A DNA stretch of 64,000 nucleotides from Candidatus Gastranaerophilales bacterium (lineage in GTDB: Bacteria; Cyanobacteriota; Vampirovibrionia; Gastranaerophilales; Gastranaerophilaceae): the NCBI GenBank assembly GCA_944322675.1, contig CALUPO010000003.1, forward strand, positions 1 through 64,000, given 5' to 3'. This document shows positions 52,187-61,116 of this stretch, in pieces. A program made the position numbers and the translations under genes. How positions within the stretch are numbered: position 1 is the stretch's first letter; each line of letters opens with the position of its first letter. Below the pieces are notes generated by a model. The model saw nothing but the letters and a program-made list of their open reading frames with translations. It was not told the origin of the DNA and made no database searches.

Positions 52187-53208
52187 TTTTTAGTTCCTTT
52201 ATGTTGTTTTATATAACTACTTGTTGACATAATATGTGAATTATTTTTTATATATAGTTCTCTATTAAAAATGATTTCTTTATCTTCTAAATTTAAATCC
52301 TTATCATGAAACATAACACCGCATCTAGTTTTTAACAAGCCCAATTCATACTCATTTAAAGGATATTTTATTAAATCTTTATTTAGTGAAGCTAATGTAC
52401 CAATAATTTTATTTTCTTTGTTTAGTATATTTCCAACAAGAAAACCATTATTAAGTAATGCATGTCTATAACTTGATGAAATAGAATAAGTTATAAGTTT
52501 ACTTTCAAAATGCATATATTTTTTTAAATGTTGAATAAATTCATAAGTCCATAATTTTGGTGATTTTAAAGGAGTAAATGCATCTAAATATATAATATCA
52601 TATATTGCTTTATTTTCTTTAAGAAAATTACGAGCATCATCAATAATATATGTAATATTAATTTGCTTTAATAATTGGTTTAATACTTTATTTTTCATAC
52701 ATGTTGAATTATATTGATAATATATATTATGTAAATTCAAAGAATCTTTGTAAGAATAGAGATTATTATCTAAATAATCATAATAATATTTATTCTTACA
52801 CTCAGAAATAATAAATTCACAAAATTCTTGTTTAAATTGTTTTAAAATGAAGTAAAAAGTTAAATCCTTTGTACTAACATTATATTGTGGGACTTTTACA
52901 AATGGTGATAGATAAACCAAATTTTGATTAGGCTCAATACTTGTTATATATATTTTTTTATTTGTATTTTCAAAATTTCTAATAAATTCATTAATCGCAG
53001 TTTTTGTATTGTATCCAATGCCATAGCAAATATCTAATACTTTAATTATATCATTTTTGAAATATAATTCTTTGAAATTTGATGGTAAAAAAAATTTTTC
53101 ATAACTTTCGCTATAAGCTCCGCTTGAAGCATGGTAAATATCATCTACTTCTTTATTATATAAACCAAGAGAAGCATCATTTGTTATTCTAAAATCTATA
53201 TTGTTCAT
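52168..53208 (-). CDS. MnmC2/MnmD-like tRNA methyltransferase
   Basis: The 346-residue protein has the MnmC methyltransferase-domain pattern: an N-terminal HASSGAYSESYEKFF, the SAM loop VLDICYGIGYNTKTAI, and YDIIYLDAFTPLKSPKLWTYEF with the characteristic LDAF-P-K-P-LWT. In MnmC this domain methylates the aminomethyl group of wobble uridine in tRNA. In E. coli it is fused to an FAD oxidase; here it is separate but overlaps an FAD-enzyme gene. An insert of ~60 Tyr/Lys/Asn-rich residues lies around 110-170. Confidence 0.85.
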   Translation of the reverse strand: MNNIDFRITNDASLGLYNKEVDDIYHASSGAYSESYEKFFLPSNFKELYFKNDIIKVLDICYGIGYNTKTAINEFIRNFENTNKKIYITSIEPNQNLVYLSPFVKVPQYNVSTKDLTFYFILKQFKQEFCEFIISECKNKYYYDYLDNNLYSYKDSLNLHNIYYQYNSTCMKNKVLNQLLKQINITYIIDDARNFLKENKAIYDIIYLDAFTPLKSPKLWTYEFIQHLKKYMHFESKLITYSISSSYRHALLNNGFLVGNILNKENKIIGTLASLNKDLIKYPLNEYELGLLKTRCGVMFHDKDLNLEDKEIIFNRELYIKNNSHIMSTSSYIKQHKGTKKWKNMM

Positions 53209-53299
53209 AATTTAATTATAACAATAAAATTTTTCTATAAAGGCTTAAATATTTTATCAATATAATTCTAAAAGATATAATTATTATTTTACTTAATTT

Positions 53300-55372
53300 T
53301 TATTTTTTATCTATATCTGTTAGTTCTTTTTCTGAAATTTTTTGTATTTCTTTAAACATAACTTCATATACTCTGCTATTTTTTAAATCGCTATGTTGAT
53401 TTAAAAAATCAGTAATAATTTGTTGAGAACCACTATTTATTATGTTAATTAAATCATTATATAAACTGTCTATATATGTATGATTATATATATATTTATT
53501 TACGCTTATTCCTCTGTGAATTTTTTTATCTTTATTATAAATTGCAGCGTCTTGATTTAATAGTCCAAAAGAAAGCATTTTAAAAGTTTCTTCTATATAT
53601 CCAAGTTGTTTTTTATCAAATTTACCTTGTATAAATTTTTCAACTAAAGAGTTATAAAACACATTCCTTTGTTTTGATTTTTCTATATATTCGTTTTTGA
53701 GTTTATTAATTTTTGTGTTATCTAGATTAAAAATAACTGCCTCTTTTTTATCTCTTTCTGTTAGTTCTTCACTATGAAAACGAAGTCTTTTAGCGTTTAA
53801 ATCATCAATTATTTTTTGAAAAGAATTAATTCTATTTTCTATTTTTGCTTTTTGGTTTTCAGATTCTTTTGAACCTTCTGATTCATCAGATTTTTCATTT
53901 TTTGGGGAGCTTTCAATTTTTATAAATTCTTCTAATTCTTTAATCATTTCCTCAAGTTGTTTTATTTGGTTTGTTAAAGATTCAATTCTTGATTGAGAAT
54001 CAGAATATTCAAGAGTATCTTTAATAATATATTCAGGGGATTCTTCCGGTGTTTCAATTTTAGTTTTTACCTTTACAAAAAAGCCAGTAGTTTTTCCAGC
54101 AAAATTAACTTGTTTTTCTATTTCAAATTTATTAACTACAAGTTTTGAGTCACGTTGTACTATAATTTCGTGTTCATAACCATATGATTGTTGCTGATCT
54201 AAAGTATCAACATATATAGCGTGAGAATCTTTCGGTAACATAATATCCCATAACATACCATTACTTCTTTTGACATAATCTACAGCTGTTTCTTGATCAA
54301 TAGATGTTGACATAAACCGTTCTTGTGTAGCTGTTAAAACATTTTCCGCATATTTGGCATTTAATTTATCGATAATTTCTGATGCTTTTTGGTAACTTTC
54401 ACTTGTCTCATTTTCTTTTGCCTCATTTAACAAATCATTTACATAATTAATCCATTCTCCTGGTTTTTTTGCTTCTCCATCTATGCCATCCAATGAAATA
54501 GGAGCAATATCACGACTTAATATACCTGTACCTTCACCTCTATAAACATGAATTTGATTTGGTATTTTTTGATTTTGAAGAACTTGTGTTAAAGTGTTAA
54601 TATGGTCTATATTTTCTTCTAAACAAGCTTTATCAACTTTGTTATCTGTCAAAGATTTATCATTTTTTTTATTGCTTAATATTCCGTTTAAATCATTTGA
54701 ATGATTTTTATATGCTAAAACTGAATCTAGTTTTTCTTTATTAAAATTCTCTATTGGGAATGTTGCTTCGATAATCGTTTCCATTGTATGGGGGTCTATT
54801 TGTTGAATCTTCTCATCATTATAATTTGACCCAATAAAAGAACAGAACATATAGAATGAAATCGGGTTATTTTTAAAATCATTAGTATATTTTCCGTCAC
54901 ATGAATTCATTACCGCTTTCATAATATTTTTTTCTGGCTTTTCTAATATAAGGGTAGGCATATTTTCTCTTTTAACCCCAGTAGTATAATATTTAAAAAA
55001 AAGATTAAATTTAGATTCTTTTAGTTTATTTAATGCTCGAGCACTTAATATTATTTTACCTGTTTTATCGTAACCATATTGCTTTTTTATAAATTTTGTT
55101 AACTCTTTATCACTTAATTTTTTTCCATTTTTTTTTAGTTCATATATAGAATTTGACATATCTTCTTCAGATTTATTTGGCAAATAACTACTAAAAAGCG
55201 ATCTTATATTTTTTAATAATGTTGGTTTTGATTTTTGAACTGAAGTAAATGTAACAGTATCTTTTCGTTTTTGAGACATTGCTGGAATATACGTATCCTT
55301 CTGAGAGCCATCTGTTCTTGTTTTACCTCCAATTTCTTGCATTTTTCCAAAACCATTAACTCCATTTGTCAT
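53300..55372 (-). CDS. Putative ADP-ribosyltransferase effector with N-terminal tag
   Basis: 690 residues with no signal peptide. The N-terminus is basic and polar and carries KRKDTVTFTSVQ (VTFTS at 40-44), similar in position to the SFG motif of other proteins here. Residues ~270-415 have the three marks of the R-S-E class of ADP-ribosyltransferase toxins: an Arg (VYRGEG, Arg278), STS (ERFMSTSIDQ, 355-357) and ExE (YGYEHEIIV, Glu400/Glu402). A Lys/Glu-rich coiled coil spans ~450-560, with a further helical C-terminus. It probably modifies a protein, perhaps in a host or rival. AAGGGG precedes the ATG. Confidence 0.8.
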   Translation of the reverse strand: MTNGVNGFGKMQEIGGKTRTDGSQKDTYIPAMSQKRKDTVTFTSVQKSKPTLLKNIRSLFSSYLPNKSEEDMSNSIYELKKNGKKLSDKELTKFIKKQYGYDKTGKIILSARALNKLKESKFNLFFKYYTTGVKRENMPTLILEKPEKNIMKAVMNSCDGKYTNDFKNNPISFYMFCSFIGSNYNDEKIQQIDPHTMETIIEATFPIENFNKEKLDSVLAYKNHSNDLNGILSNKKNDKSLTDNKVDKACLEENIDHINTLTQVLQNQKIPNQIHVYRGEGTGILSRDIAPISLDGIDGEAKKPGEWINYVNDLLNEAKENETSESYQKASEIIDKLNAKYAENVLTATQERFMSTSIDQETAVDYVKRSNGMLWDIMLPKDSHAIYVDTLDQQQSYGYEHEIIVQRDSKLVVNKFEIEKQVNFAGKTTGFFVKVKTKIETPEESPEYIIKDTLEYSDSQSRIESLTNQIKQLEEMIKELEEFIKIESSPKNEKSDESEGSKESENQKAKIENRINSFQKIIDDLNAKRLRFHSEELTERDKKEAVIFNLDNTKINKLKNEYIEKSKQRNVFYNSLVEKFIQGKFDKKQLGYIEETFKMLSFGLLNQDAAIYNKDKKIHRGISVNKYIYNHTYIDSLYNDLINIINSGSQQIITDFLNQHSDLKNSRVYEVMFKEIQKISEKELTDIDKK

Positions 55373-55567
55373 AATTTATACCCCTTAATTTATATTATTT
55401 TATACTACATAGATAATCGGTAAAAAAAATTAAATCTTTAGATATTTTTTTAAATTATTAAGATATGTTAAATTTAATATCTATTTTTTTCTTTTATATT
55501 TATTGGTAAAATTATTAAAATATAGTAAACTTTAAGTAAGTTTTTATATATTAAAATGGAGTTAAAA

Positions 55568-55897
55568 ATGTCACTTTCTAATTGCAAAAAATGTGGCAAG
55601 TTGTTTAAAAAAAAAATCGTGATATATGCGATGCTTGTTATGAAGCTCAAAATAAGCTAGCTGAAGAAATATGTAATTATGTTTTATCTTTAAATAGTGA
55701 AAATGTTTCCATGACAGATATTATAGAAAAATTTAATATTAATTCAAGAGAATTTGAAACACTTTTTAATAGTGCTAAGTTTGTACAAATAAGTGATATA
55801 CTTACTGTCAAATGTATTCGCTGTGGTAATGAGTTTAAACCTGGTCGTAAAACCGGTTTTTATATGTGATAATTGTATAAAAAAACTAAAAATATAA
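55568..55897 (+). pseudogene. Zinc-ribbon protein (YvyF/TIGR03826-like) broken by two compensating frameshifts
   Basis: If one A is added to the A10 run at 55607-55616 and one T removed from the run at 55857-55861, a continuous ~109-residue protein appears. It begins MSLSNCKKCGKLFKKK, has CDACY soon after, and ends with CIRCGNEFKP...CDNC. Its two zinc ribbons and helical middle resemble flagellar-operon protein YvyF. As written, the first frame stops within 20 codons of the A run. It may be a true pseudogene, a slippage-expressed gene or a pair of sequencing errors. Confidence 0.65.
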
Positions 55898-56020
55898 TAT
55901 ATTATTCTTTATCATGATTTTTAATATAATTTTGAATTATATCTTTTTCTAATTTATTAATAAAGTTACCACAATTTTATTATACAGGTAGTATATATAA
56001 AAAATTTAATTTTATAAATT

Positions 56021-56061
56021 ACATTATCAATATGTTTCATATAGAAACATATTGATAATGT
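56021..56061. terminator. Perfect 18-bp hairpin downstream of the zinc-finger gene
   Basis: Bases 56021-56038 pair without mismatch with 56044-56061 around a five-base loop. On the minus strand it follows the stop of the gene at 56079 and leads into A/T-rich sequence ending in T residues, so it is probably that gene's terminator. Confidence 0.7.
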
Positions 56062-56078
56062 ATAAATATTACTAAACT

Positions 56079-56399
56079 TTAATTATTATGACGATTTTCA
56101 TCATCTTTTAAATATTTGCATATTTCTTCTAGTCTATTATTTTCCATTGCATCAACTAATGTTTTTATATTATTGAATTTATTTAGAGCAAACCCTATTT
56201 CTGCTTTCAAAACACAGTCATTACATAATCTATAATCGCCATATCTAATTGAACCGGCAAGTGTTTGATTTTTACCACAACAATCACAATCAAAAAAATC
56301 ATTTAAAATGTTAGGATTTTCCTCAATATCATCAAGTTTCATTTGATTTACAACTTGTTGCATTTCTTCAATAATTTTTATTTGTTCACTTTTATCCAT
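56079..56399 (-). CDS. Small zinc-finger hypothetical protein
   Basis: The product is 106 residues from the ATG at 56399; the frame extends 30 codons further but into the divergent alr gene. A treble-clef-like CDCCGKN (around 40) and CNDC (~62) make a Cys4 zinc site, flanked by helices (IKIIEEMQQVVNQMKL and a long C-terminal helix). The regulatory or scaffold role is unknown. The zinc spacing recalls the broken gene just upstream. A minus-strand -10 (TATAAT at 56411-56406) would start the mRNA at about the ATG itself, so it may be leaderless. Confidence 0.7.
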   Translation of the reverse strand: MDKSEQIKIIEEMQQVVNQMKLDDIEENPNILNDFFDCDCCGKNQTLAGSIRYGDYRLCNDCVLKAEIGFALNKFNNIKTLVDAMENNRLEEICKYLKDDENRHNN

Positions 56400-56413
56400 A
56401 ATCATATTATAAT
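56385..56413. promoter_or_regulatory. Overlapping divergent promoters with a shared ATTATAAT -10
   Basis: On the plus strand, TTCACT (56385-56390), 17 bases and TATAAT (56408-56413) place the start near 56420, the first base of the alr ATG. On the minus strand the same ATTATAAT block gives TATAAT (56411-56406), placing the start near 56399, the first base of the other ATG. Both mRNAs would lack a leader. Confidence 0.5.
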
Positions 56414-56419
56414 TTAAAA

Positions 56420-57559
56420 ATGAAAAATAATCGAGATAGCTATACAAATTCAAAGCGTGATGCTTGGATTGAAATAAATTTAAGTGCAATTGAGCATAAT
56501 GTTTGTGAATTTAAAAAATTTTTAAAAAATGATTCAAGGCTTCTGGCAGTAGTTAAAGCTGATGCTTATGGTTGTGGTGCTTGTATGATATCAAGTACAC
56601 TTTTTGCAACAGGGGTATCAATGCTTGGTGTTGCTTCAATTGATGAAGGCATGCAATTGCGACAGGCAAAAATTGATGCTCCTATTTTAATTTTAGGGGC
56701 ATGTCCTACATGGGCTTTTGAATTTGCAGCTAAGAATAACATTATGATTTCTATTTTTGAAGAAAAACATTTAGAAGCTGCAAAAATGGTTTATATTAAA
56801 TCTAAAATTAAACCCAAAGTGCATATTAAAATTGATACCGGAATGAATCGTATTGGTGTGGACTGTTCAAATGCTATTGATTTTATAAAAAAAGTACAAA
56901 GTGCTGAATATGTTGATTTAAAAGGTATTTTTACACATTTAGCTTGTGCTGAAAATGAAATGAAAACAAAAAAACAAATTGAGTCATTTAATTTAATAAT
57001 TGATAATATTGATAAAAAAAATCTTGATATTCATTTTCTTAATACAGCCGGTATTTTAGCTTATAATGATACAAAAAATTATAATCTTGCACGTCTTGGA
57101 ATTGGAATTTATGGGTCTATTCCTGAACTGCCTTTGAATAAAGAAATAAATATAAAATTAAAAAATGTTTTATCATTAAAAGGTCGTATTGTTAATATTC
57201 ATATAGCACATAAAAATGATGGTGTTAGTTATTCACATACATTTATTGCAAAAAATGATATTAAAATAGCCACAATACCTATTGGTTATGCTGATGGTGT
57301 TGATAGAGGATTATCAAATAAAATATATGGTATTTTAAATGGTAAATTAGTTAAACAAATAGGAAATATAACTATGGATCAGATGATGTTTGATATATCA
57401 AATATTGAACATGTTCAGGAAGGAGATATTATTACATTGTTGGGTGAAGATAATAATTTACAACTTACAATTCAAAATTGGGCACAGATTTTAAATACTA
57501 TTGATTATGAATTATTATGTCGTTTAAAAGTTAGGCTTTCACGTGTTTATACAAGATAA
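56420..57559 (+). CDS. alr: Alanine racemase
   Basis: The 379-residue PLP enzyme makes D-alanine for peptidoglycan. Visible are AWIEINLSAIEHNV, the PLP lysine in LAVVKADAYGCGA, KIDTGMNRIG, the catalytic-tyrosine region SYSHTF, PIGYADGVDRG and NITMDQMMFDI. Length is normal. The ATG at 56420 has no Shine-Dalgarno and sits only seven bases after a TATAAT, suggesting a leaderless transcript. It is divergent from the zinc-finger gene with 20 bases between starts. Confidence 0.96.
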   Translation: MKNNRDSYTNSKRDAWIEINLSAIEHNVCEFKKFLKNDSRLLAVVKADAYGCGACMISSTLFATGVSMLGVASIDEGMQLRQAKIDAPILILGACPTWAFEFAAKNNIMISIFEEKHLEAAKMVYIKSKIKPKVHIKIDTGMNRIGVDCSNAIDFIKKVQSAEYVDLKGIFTHLACAENEMKTKKQIESFNLIIDNIDKKNLDIHFLNTAGILAYNDTKNYNLARLGIGIYGSIPELPLNKEINIKLKNVLSLKGRIVNIHIAHKNDGVSYSHTFIAKNDIKIATIPIGYADGVDRGLSNKIYGILNGKLVKQIGNITMDQMMFDISNIEHVQEGDIITLLGEDNNLQLTIQNWAQILNTIDYELLCRLKVRLSRVYTR

Positions 57560-57730
57560 TATTTTAAATGTTAATTTTTGTAAATTTATTTTTTATTAAA
57601 ATTACTTGTAATAATAAGTGTTTTGAGGACATTTTAAAAATCTTTATAATTTCTTTACATTTTTAATAGCAAATTTTTTTTTTACATGAGTTATACAAAT
57701 AGTTGTATTATGTTTTGTGAAAGTGAAATT

Positions 57731-59269
57731 ATGAGTTTATCTATTAACAATTTTAGCAGTAATGAAAATAATAAGTATAAAAATAAAAAAGAGATTGTAA
57801 AATATAATAATAACAATAATAATCTAACTCATAAACAAAGCTTTGGAGGTGCAGCAGATGCTTTAACATCTGTTTTTAAATGGTGTGCTAACAATCCTGT
57901 TGGAGGTGTAGTCGCTATTGATATAATTTCAACTGATATTCCAAGGACTTATGTTGATTTAAAAACAGCTGGTCCGGCTGCAGCCGTTGAAACAATAAGA
58001 AGAGAATTTTCTGGTACTTTTGTTGACTGTATAATGCCAGGATTTATTGTTTTGGGAGCAGGTAAGCTATTAAATCCGTTATTTATGAAAAAATTTAATA
58101 CAAACATGACATCTTCCTGGGCAAGTGAAGAAGCTTTAGATAAATTATCTTCGGTTATTAAAGCAAATAAAAATAATAAAACCTCTAATTATGTTTCAAA
58201 TATTATGAAGAGTCTAAGTGGTTTAGACACTAATAAATGGGTTGATTTTTCTTCTAAAATTCCCAAAAATAAAATGGATGAAATTATAAATCAAATTACA
58301 AGTATAATTGATAATGATAAATTAAGTAGTAAAGAAACTAAAAAAGCAATAAATGAAGTTTATAAAAAAATATGTAATGAAACAAATTGTTCAAATGCAA
58401 TTAAATTTAAAGGCGATGTAAAAGAATATGGAAGTAATCTTTCTGATTTACTTCGAGATATGGTTGATTTAGGAAGAAAATTCAAAAATAAAAAAGTTAG
58501 TTCAAATCTTGATGATTTTATAAAAAGCTCAAAAAAAATGTTAACTGCAAAAAGTATTATAGGACTTGCAATCACACTTCCTATAGCAATGTCAATGCAG
58601 GCTATAAATAGATATTTAACACGAAAAAAATACAAAGTTGAAGGAGCCCCCATTTATAAAGATTTTGAAAAAGGAAATTCTAATCATAAAAAAATGGATG
58701 AAAAAGAAAAGAAGAAGTTTTTTGGTGAGAAAATATTAGCATCCATTGCAATGACAGGACTTGCTGCTTTATCATTACAGAAGAAACCAAGTTTAAAAAT
58801 GTTGCAATTTAATGGTTTATTCCCTTCAATGGACCAGTGTCGAATTATTTCACTTGCAACTTTTATAAGCAGGTTGTTTTCTTCTGAAGATAGTAATGAA
58901 CTTCGTGAAGCATTTATTCGTGATGCTATATCATTTAGTGCATTTTACTTTATGGGAGATTATGTTTCAAAAGGAACTGCTTCATTAATTGAAAAATATA
59001 ATAAAGATGTGAAATTATTAAATCGTTTTAAAACAAGTTCAAAAAATGATAATATATTTAATAAATTTAAAGTTTGGGCTAAAGGTACAGACTTGAAATC
59101 ATTTGATGAAATTAAAGGAAAAAAAGCAACAAACTTAAGAAGTGTTGCACAAGCAGCAGGTGTTGCATTTTCACTTATAACTCTTGGTATCATTTTGCCT
59201 ATTTATAATAGAAAAATCACTGAAAAAAAAGTTAAACAGCAAAAAGAAATGGATGCGAATTCTAAATAA
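57731..59269 (+). CDS. SFG-tagged multi-pass membrane protein
   Basis: The product is 512 residues from the ATG at 57731; an ATG at 57686 would add 15 residues without a better ribosome site. The first 36 residues are Asn/Lys/Ser-rich and end in HKQSFGGAADALTS (SFG at 37-39). About four or five hydrophobic segments follow, for example CIMPGFIVLGAGKLL, SIIGLAITLPIAMSM, ILASIAMTGLAALSL and AFSLITLGIILPIY, with a soluble Lys/Asn-rich stretch near 140-270. No family is recognised and the function is unknown. Confidence 0.78.
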   Translation: MSLSINNFSSNENNKYKNKKEIVKYNNNNNNLTHKQSFGGAADALTSVFKWCANNPVGGVVAIDIISTDIPRTYVDLKTAGPAAAVETIRREFSGTFVDCIMPGFIVLGAGKLLNPLFMKKFNTNMTSSWASEEALDKLSSVIKANKNNKTSNYVSNIMKSLSGLDTNKWVDFSSKIPKNKMDEIINQITSIIDNDKLSSKETKKAINEVYKKICNETNCSNAIKFKGDVKEYGSNLSDLLRDMVDLGRKFKNKKVSSNLDDFIKSSKKMLTAKSIIGLAITLPIAMSMQAINRYLTRKKYKVEGAPIYKDFEKGNSNHKKMDEKEKKKFFGEKILASIAMTGLAALSLQKKPSLKMLQFNGLFPSMDQCRIISLATFISRLFSSEDSNELREAFIRDAISFSAFYFMGDYVSKGTASLIEKYNKDVKLLNRFKTSSKNDNIFNKFKVWAKGTDLKSFDEIKGKKATNLRSVAQAAGVAFSLITLGIILPIYNRKITEKKVKQQKEMDANSK

Positions 59270-59313
59270 GATTGGTATTATAAAAATAAATAGTTTTTTG
59301 GTAGAATATATTT

Positions 59314-61116
59314 ATGAAAAAAATTGAATTATTATCTCCGGCTAAAAATTTAAGTAATGCAATATGTGCTATTAATTATGGAGCTGATGCAGTTTATATA
59401 GGTGCTAATGCTTTTGGTGCAAGAGCCAATGCATCAAATAACTTAAGTGATATTTCTAAACTTGTTGATTATGCTCATAAATTTAATGTAAAAGTGTATG
59501 TAACACTTAATACTATTTTAAATAATGATGAAATAAAGAAAGTTCAAGATTTGATAAATAATTTATATGATGCAAAAATTGATGCTATTATTTTTCAAGA
59601 TATGGGATTGTTTGAACTTGACTTGCCACCTATAAAGTTATTTGCTTCTACACAATGTAACAATATTAATTTAGAAAAAGTAAAATTTTTAGAACAGTGT
59701 GGTGTTTCAAGGATTATTCTTGCCCGTGAATTATCACTAAAACAAATAGAAAATATATGTAGAAATACAAATTGTGAAATTGAAACATTTATTCATGGGG
59801 CTTTATGTGTTTCATATTCGGGTCAATGTTATTTAAGTGCTTTTAATGGTAAAAGAAGTGCAAATCGTGGAAATTGTGCTCAGGTATGTAGGAAGAAATA
59901 TTCTTTAATTAATGAAAATGGAGAAATTATTTCAAAAGATAAATATTTATTATCTTTAAAAGATCTTAATGCTTCAGATTATATTCAAAAATTAATAAAT
60001 GTAGGTGTTACTTCGTTTAAAATTGAAGGAAGACTTAAAGATGAAAATTATGTAAAAAATGTTGTATCTTTTTATCGACAAAAAATTGATTCTATTATTA
60101 ATAAAACTCAACGACCTTCTTATGGAATAATAAATTTGGATTTTGTACCTGATTTAAATAAAACATTTAATCGTGGGTATTGTAGTTATTTTTTAAGTGG
60201 TAAACGTGAAAATATTTCTAACATTTATACACCAAAATCCTTAGGAGAAGAAATAGGTACAGTTTTATCTGTTTGTGATAATTATTTTACTATTGATAAT
60301 AATATTTTAAATAATGGAGATGGTATTTGTTTTTATGATGAAAATAAAAATTTAACCGGCACAAATATCAATCAAATTGTGGAGAATAAAGTTTATCCAA
60401 ATAATATGGACAAAATCAAAAAAGGTACTTTTATTTATCGCAATTTTGATATTGCATTTGAAAAAATATTAAAACATAGTAAAGTTAAACGTAAAATTCC
60501 ATGTGAAATTACTGTTGAAAAAGTAGATAATGACTATGAATTTAAAGTACGTGATGAGTGTTTTTGTTATTCATTAACTATTAAAAATAAATTTGAAAAA
60601 GCTAAGAATATTTATCAAGGTATGCAGGCTATTATTAATCAGTTATCAAAATCATCTGATTATGGCTTTTTTGTAAAATTTGTATTTATTAATTTATATG
60701 AAATACCATTTATACCTATTTCAAAGTTAAATGAAATAAGGCGTATGTTATTTGAAGGATTTATAAAATACAGGTTGAGTAAATATAATTATGAAACAAA
60801 ACAAATAAAGAAAACAAATCATCCTTATTTAAAAAAAGATATTTCATATAAAGAAAATGTTTTTAATGATTATGCAGAAAAATTTTATTTAAGGCATGGA
60901 GTTAAAAATATTGAAAAAGCTTTTGAAACAAACTTTGATATAAATAAAAAATATGAGCTTATGAGAACAAAATATTGTATTTTACATGCTTTAAATATAT
61001 GCAAGAAACAAACAAAAGATACTAAAAATTATTTTTTAATTGATGATAAAAATAAAAAATACGAATTACAATTTGACTGTAAAAATTGTGAAATGAGTAT
61101 ATTAAATACAAACTAA
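59314..61116 (+). CDS. U32-family peptidase / RlhA-like protein
   Basis: The 600-residue protein has the U32 signature ETFIHGALCVSYSGQCYLSA...ANRGNCAQVCR near 160-195, preceded by LLSPAKNLSNAICAINYGADAVYIG. The length and extra C-terminal domain match the YdcP/RlhA branch, which hydroxylates C2501 of 23S rRNA in E. coli, rather than the short collagenase-like members. Four cysteines in this region probably hold an Fe-S cluster. The gene ends four bases inside the convergent TPR gene. Confidence 0.9.
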   Translation: MKKIELLSPAKNLSNAICAINYGADAVYIGANAFGARANASNNLSDISKLVDYAHKFNVKVYVTLNTILNNDEIKKVQDLINNLYDAKIDAIIFQDMGLFELDLPPIKLFASTQCNNINLEKVKFLEQCGVSRIILARELSLKQIENICRNTNCEIETFIHGALCVSYSGQCYLSAFNGKRSANRGNCAQVCRKKYSLINENGEIISKDKYLLSLKDLNASDYIQKLINVGVTSFKIEGRLKDENYVKNVVSFYRQKIDSIINKTQRPSYGIINLDFVPDLNKTFNRGYCSYFLSGKRENISNIYTPKSLGEEIGTVLSVCDNYFTIDNNILNNGDGICFYDENKNLTGTNINQIVENKVYPNNMDKIKKGTFIYRNFDIAFEKILKHSKVKRKIPCEITVEKVDNDYEFKVRDECFCYSLTIKNKFEKAKNIYQGMQAIINQLSKSSDYGFFVKFVFINLYEIPFIPISKLNEIRRMLFEGFIKYRLSKYNYETKQIKKTNHPYLKKDISYKENVFNDYAEKFYLRHGVKNIEKAFETNFDINKKYELMRTKYCILHALNICKKQTKDTKNYFLIDDKNKKYELQFDCKNCEMSILNTN

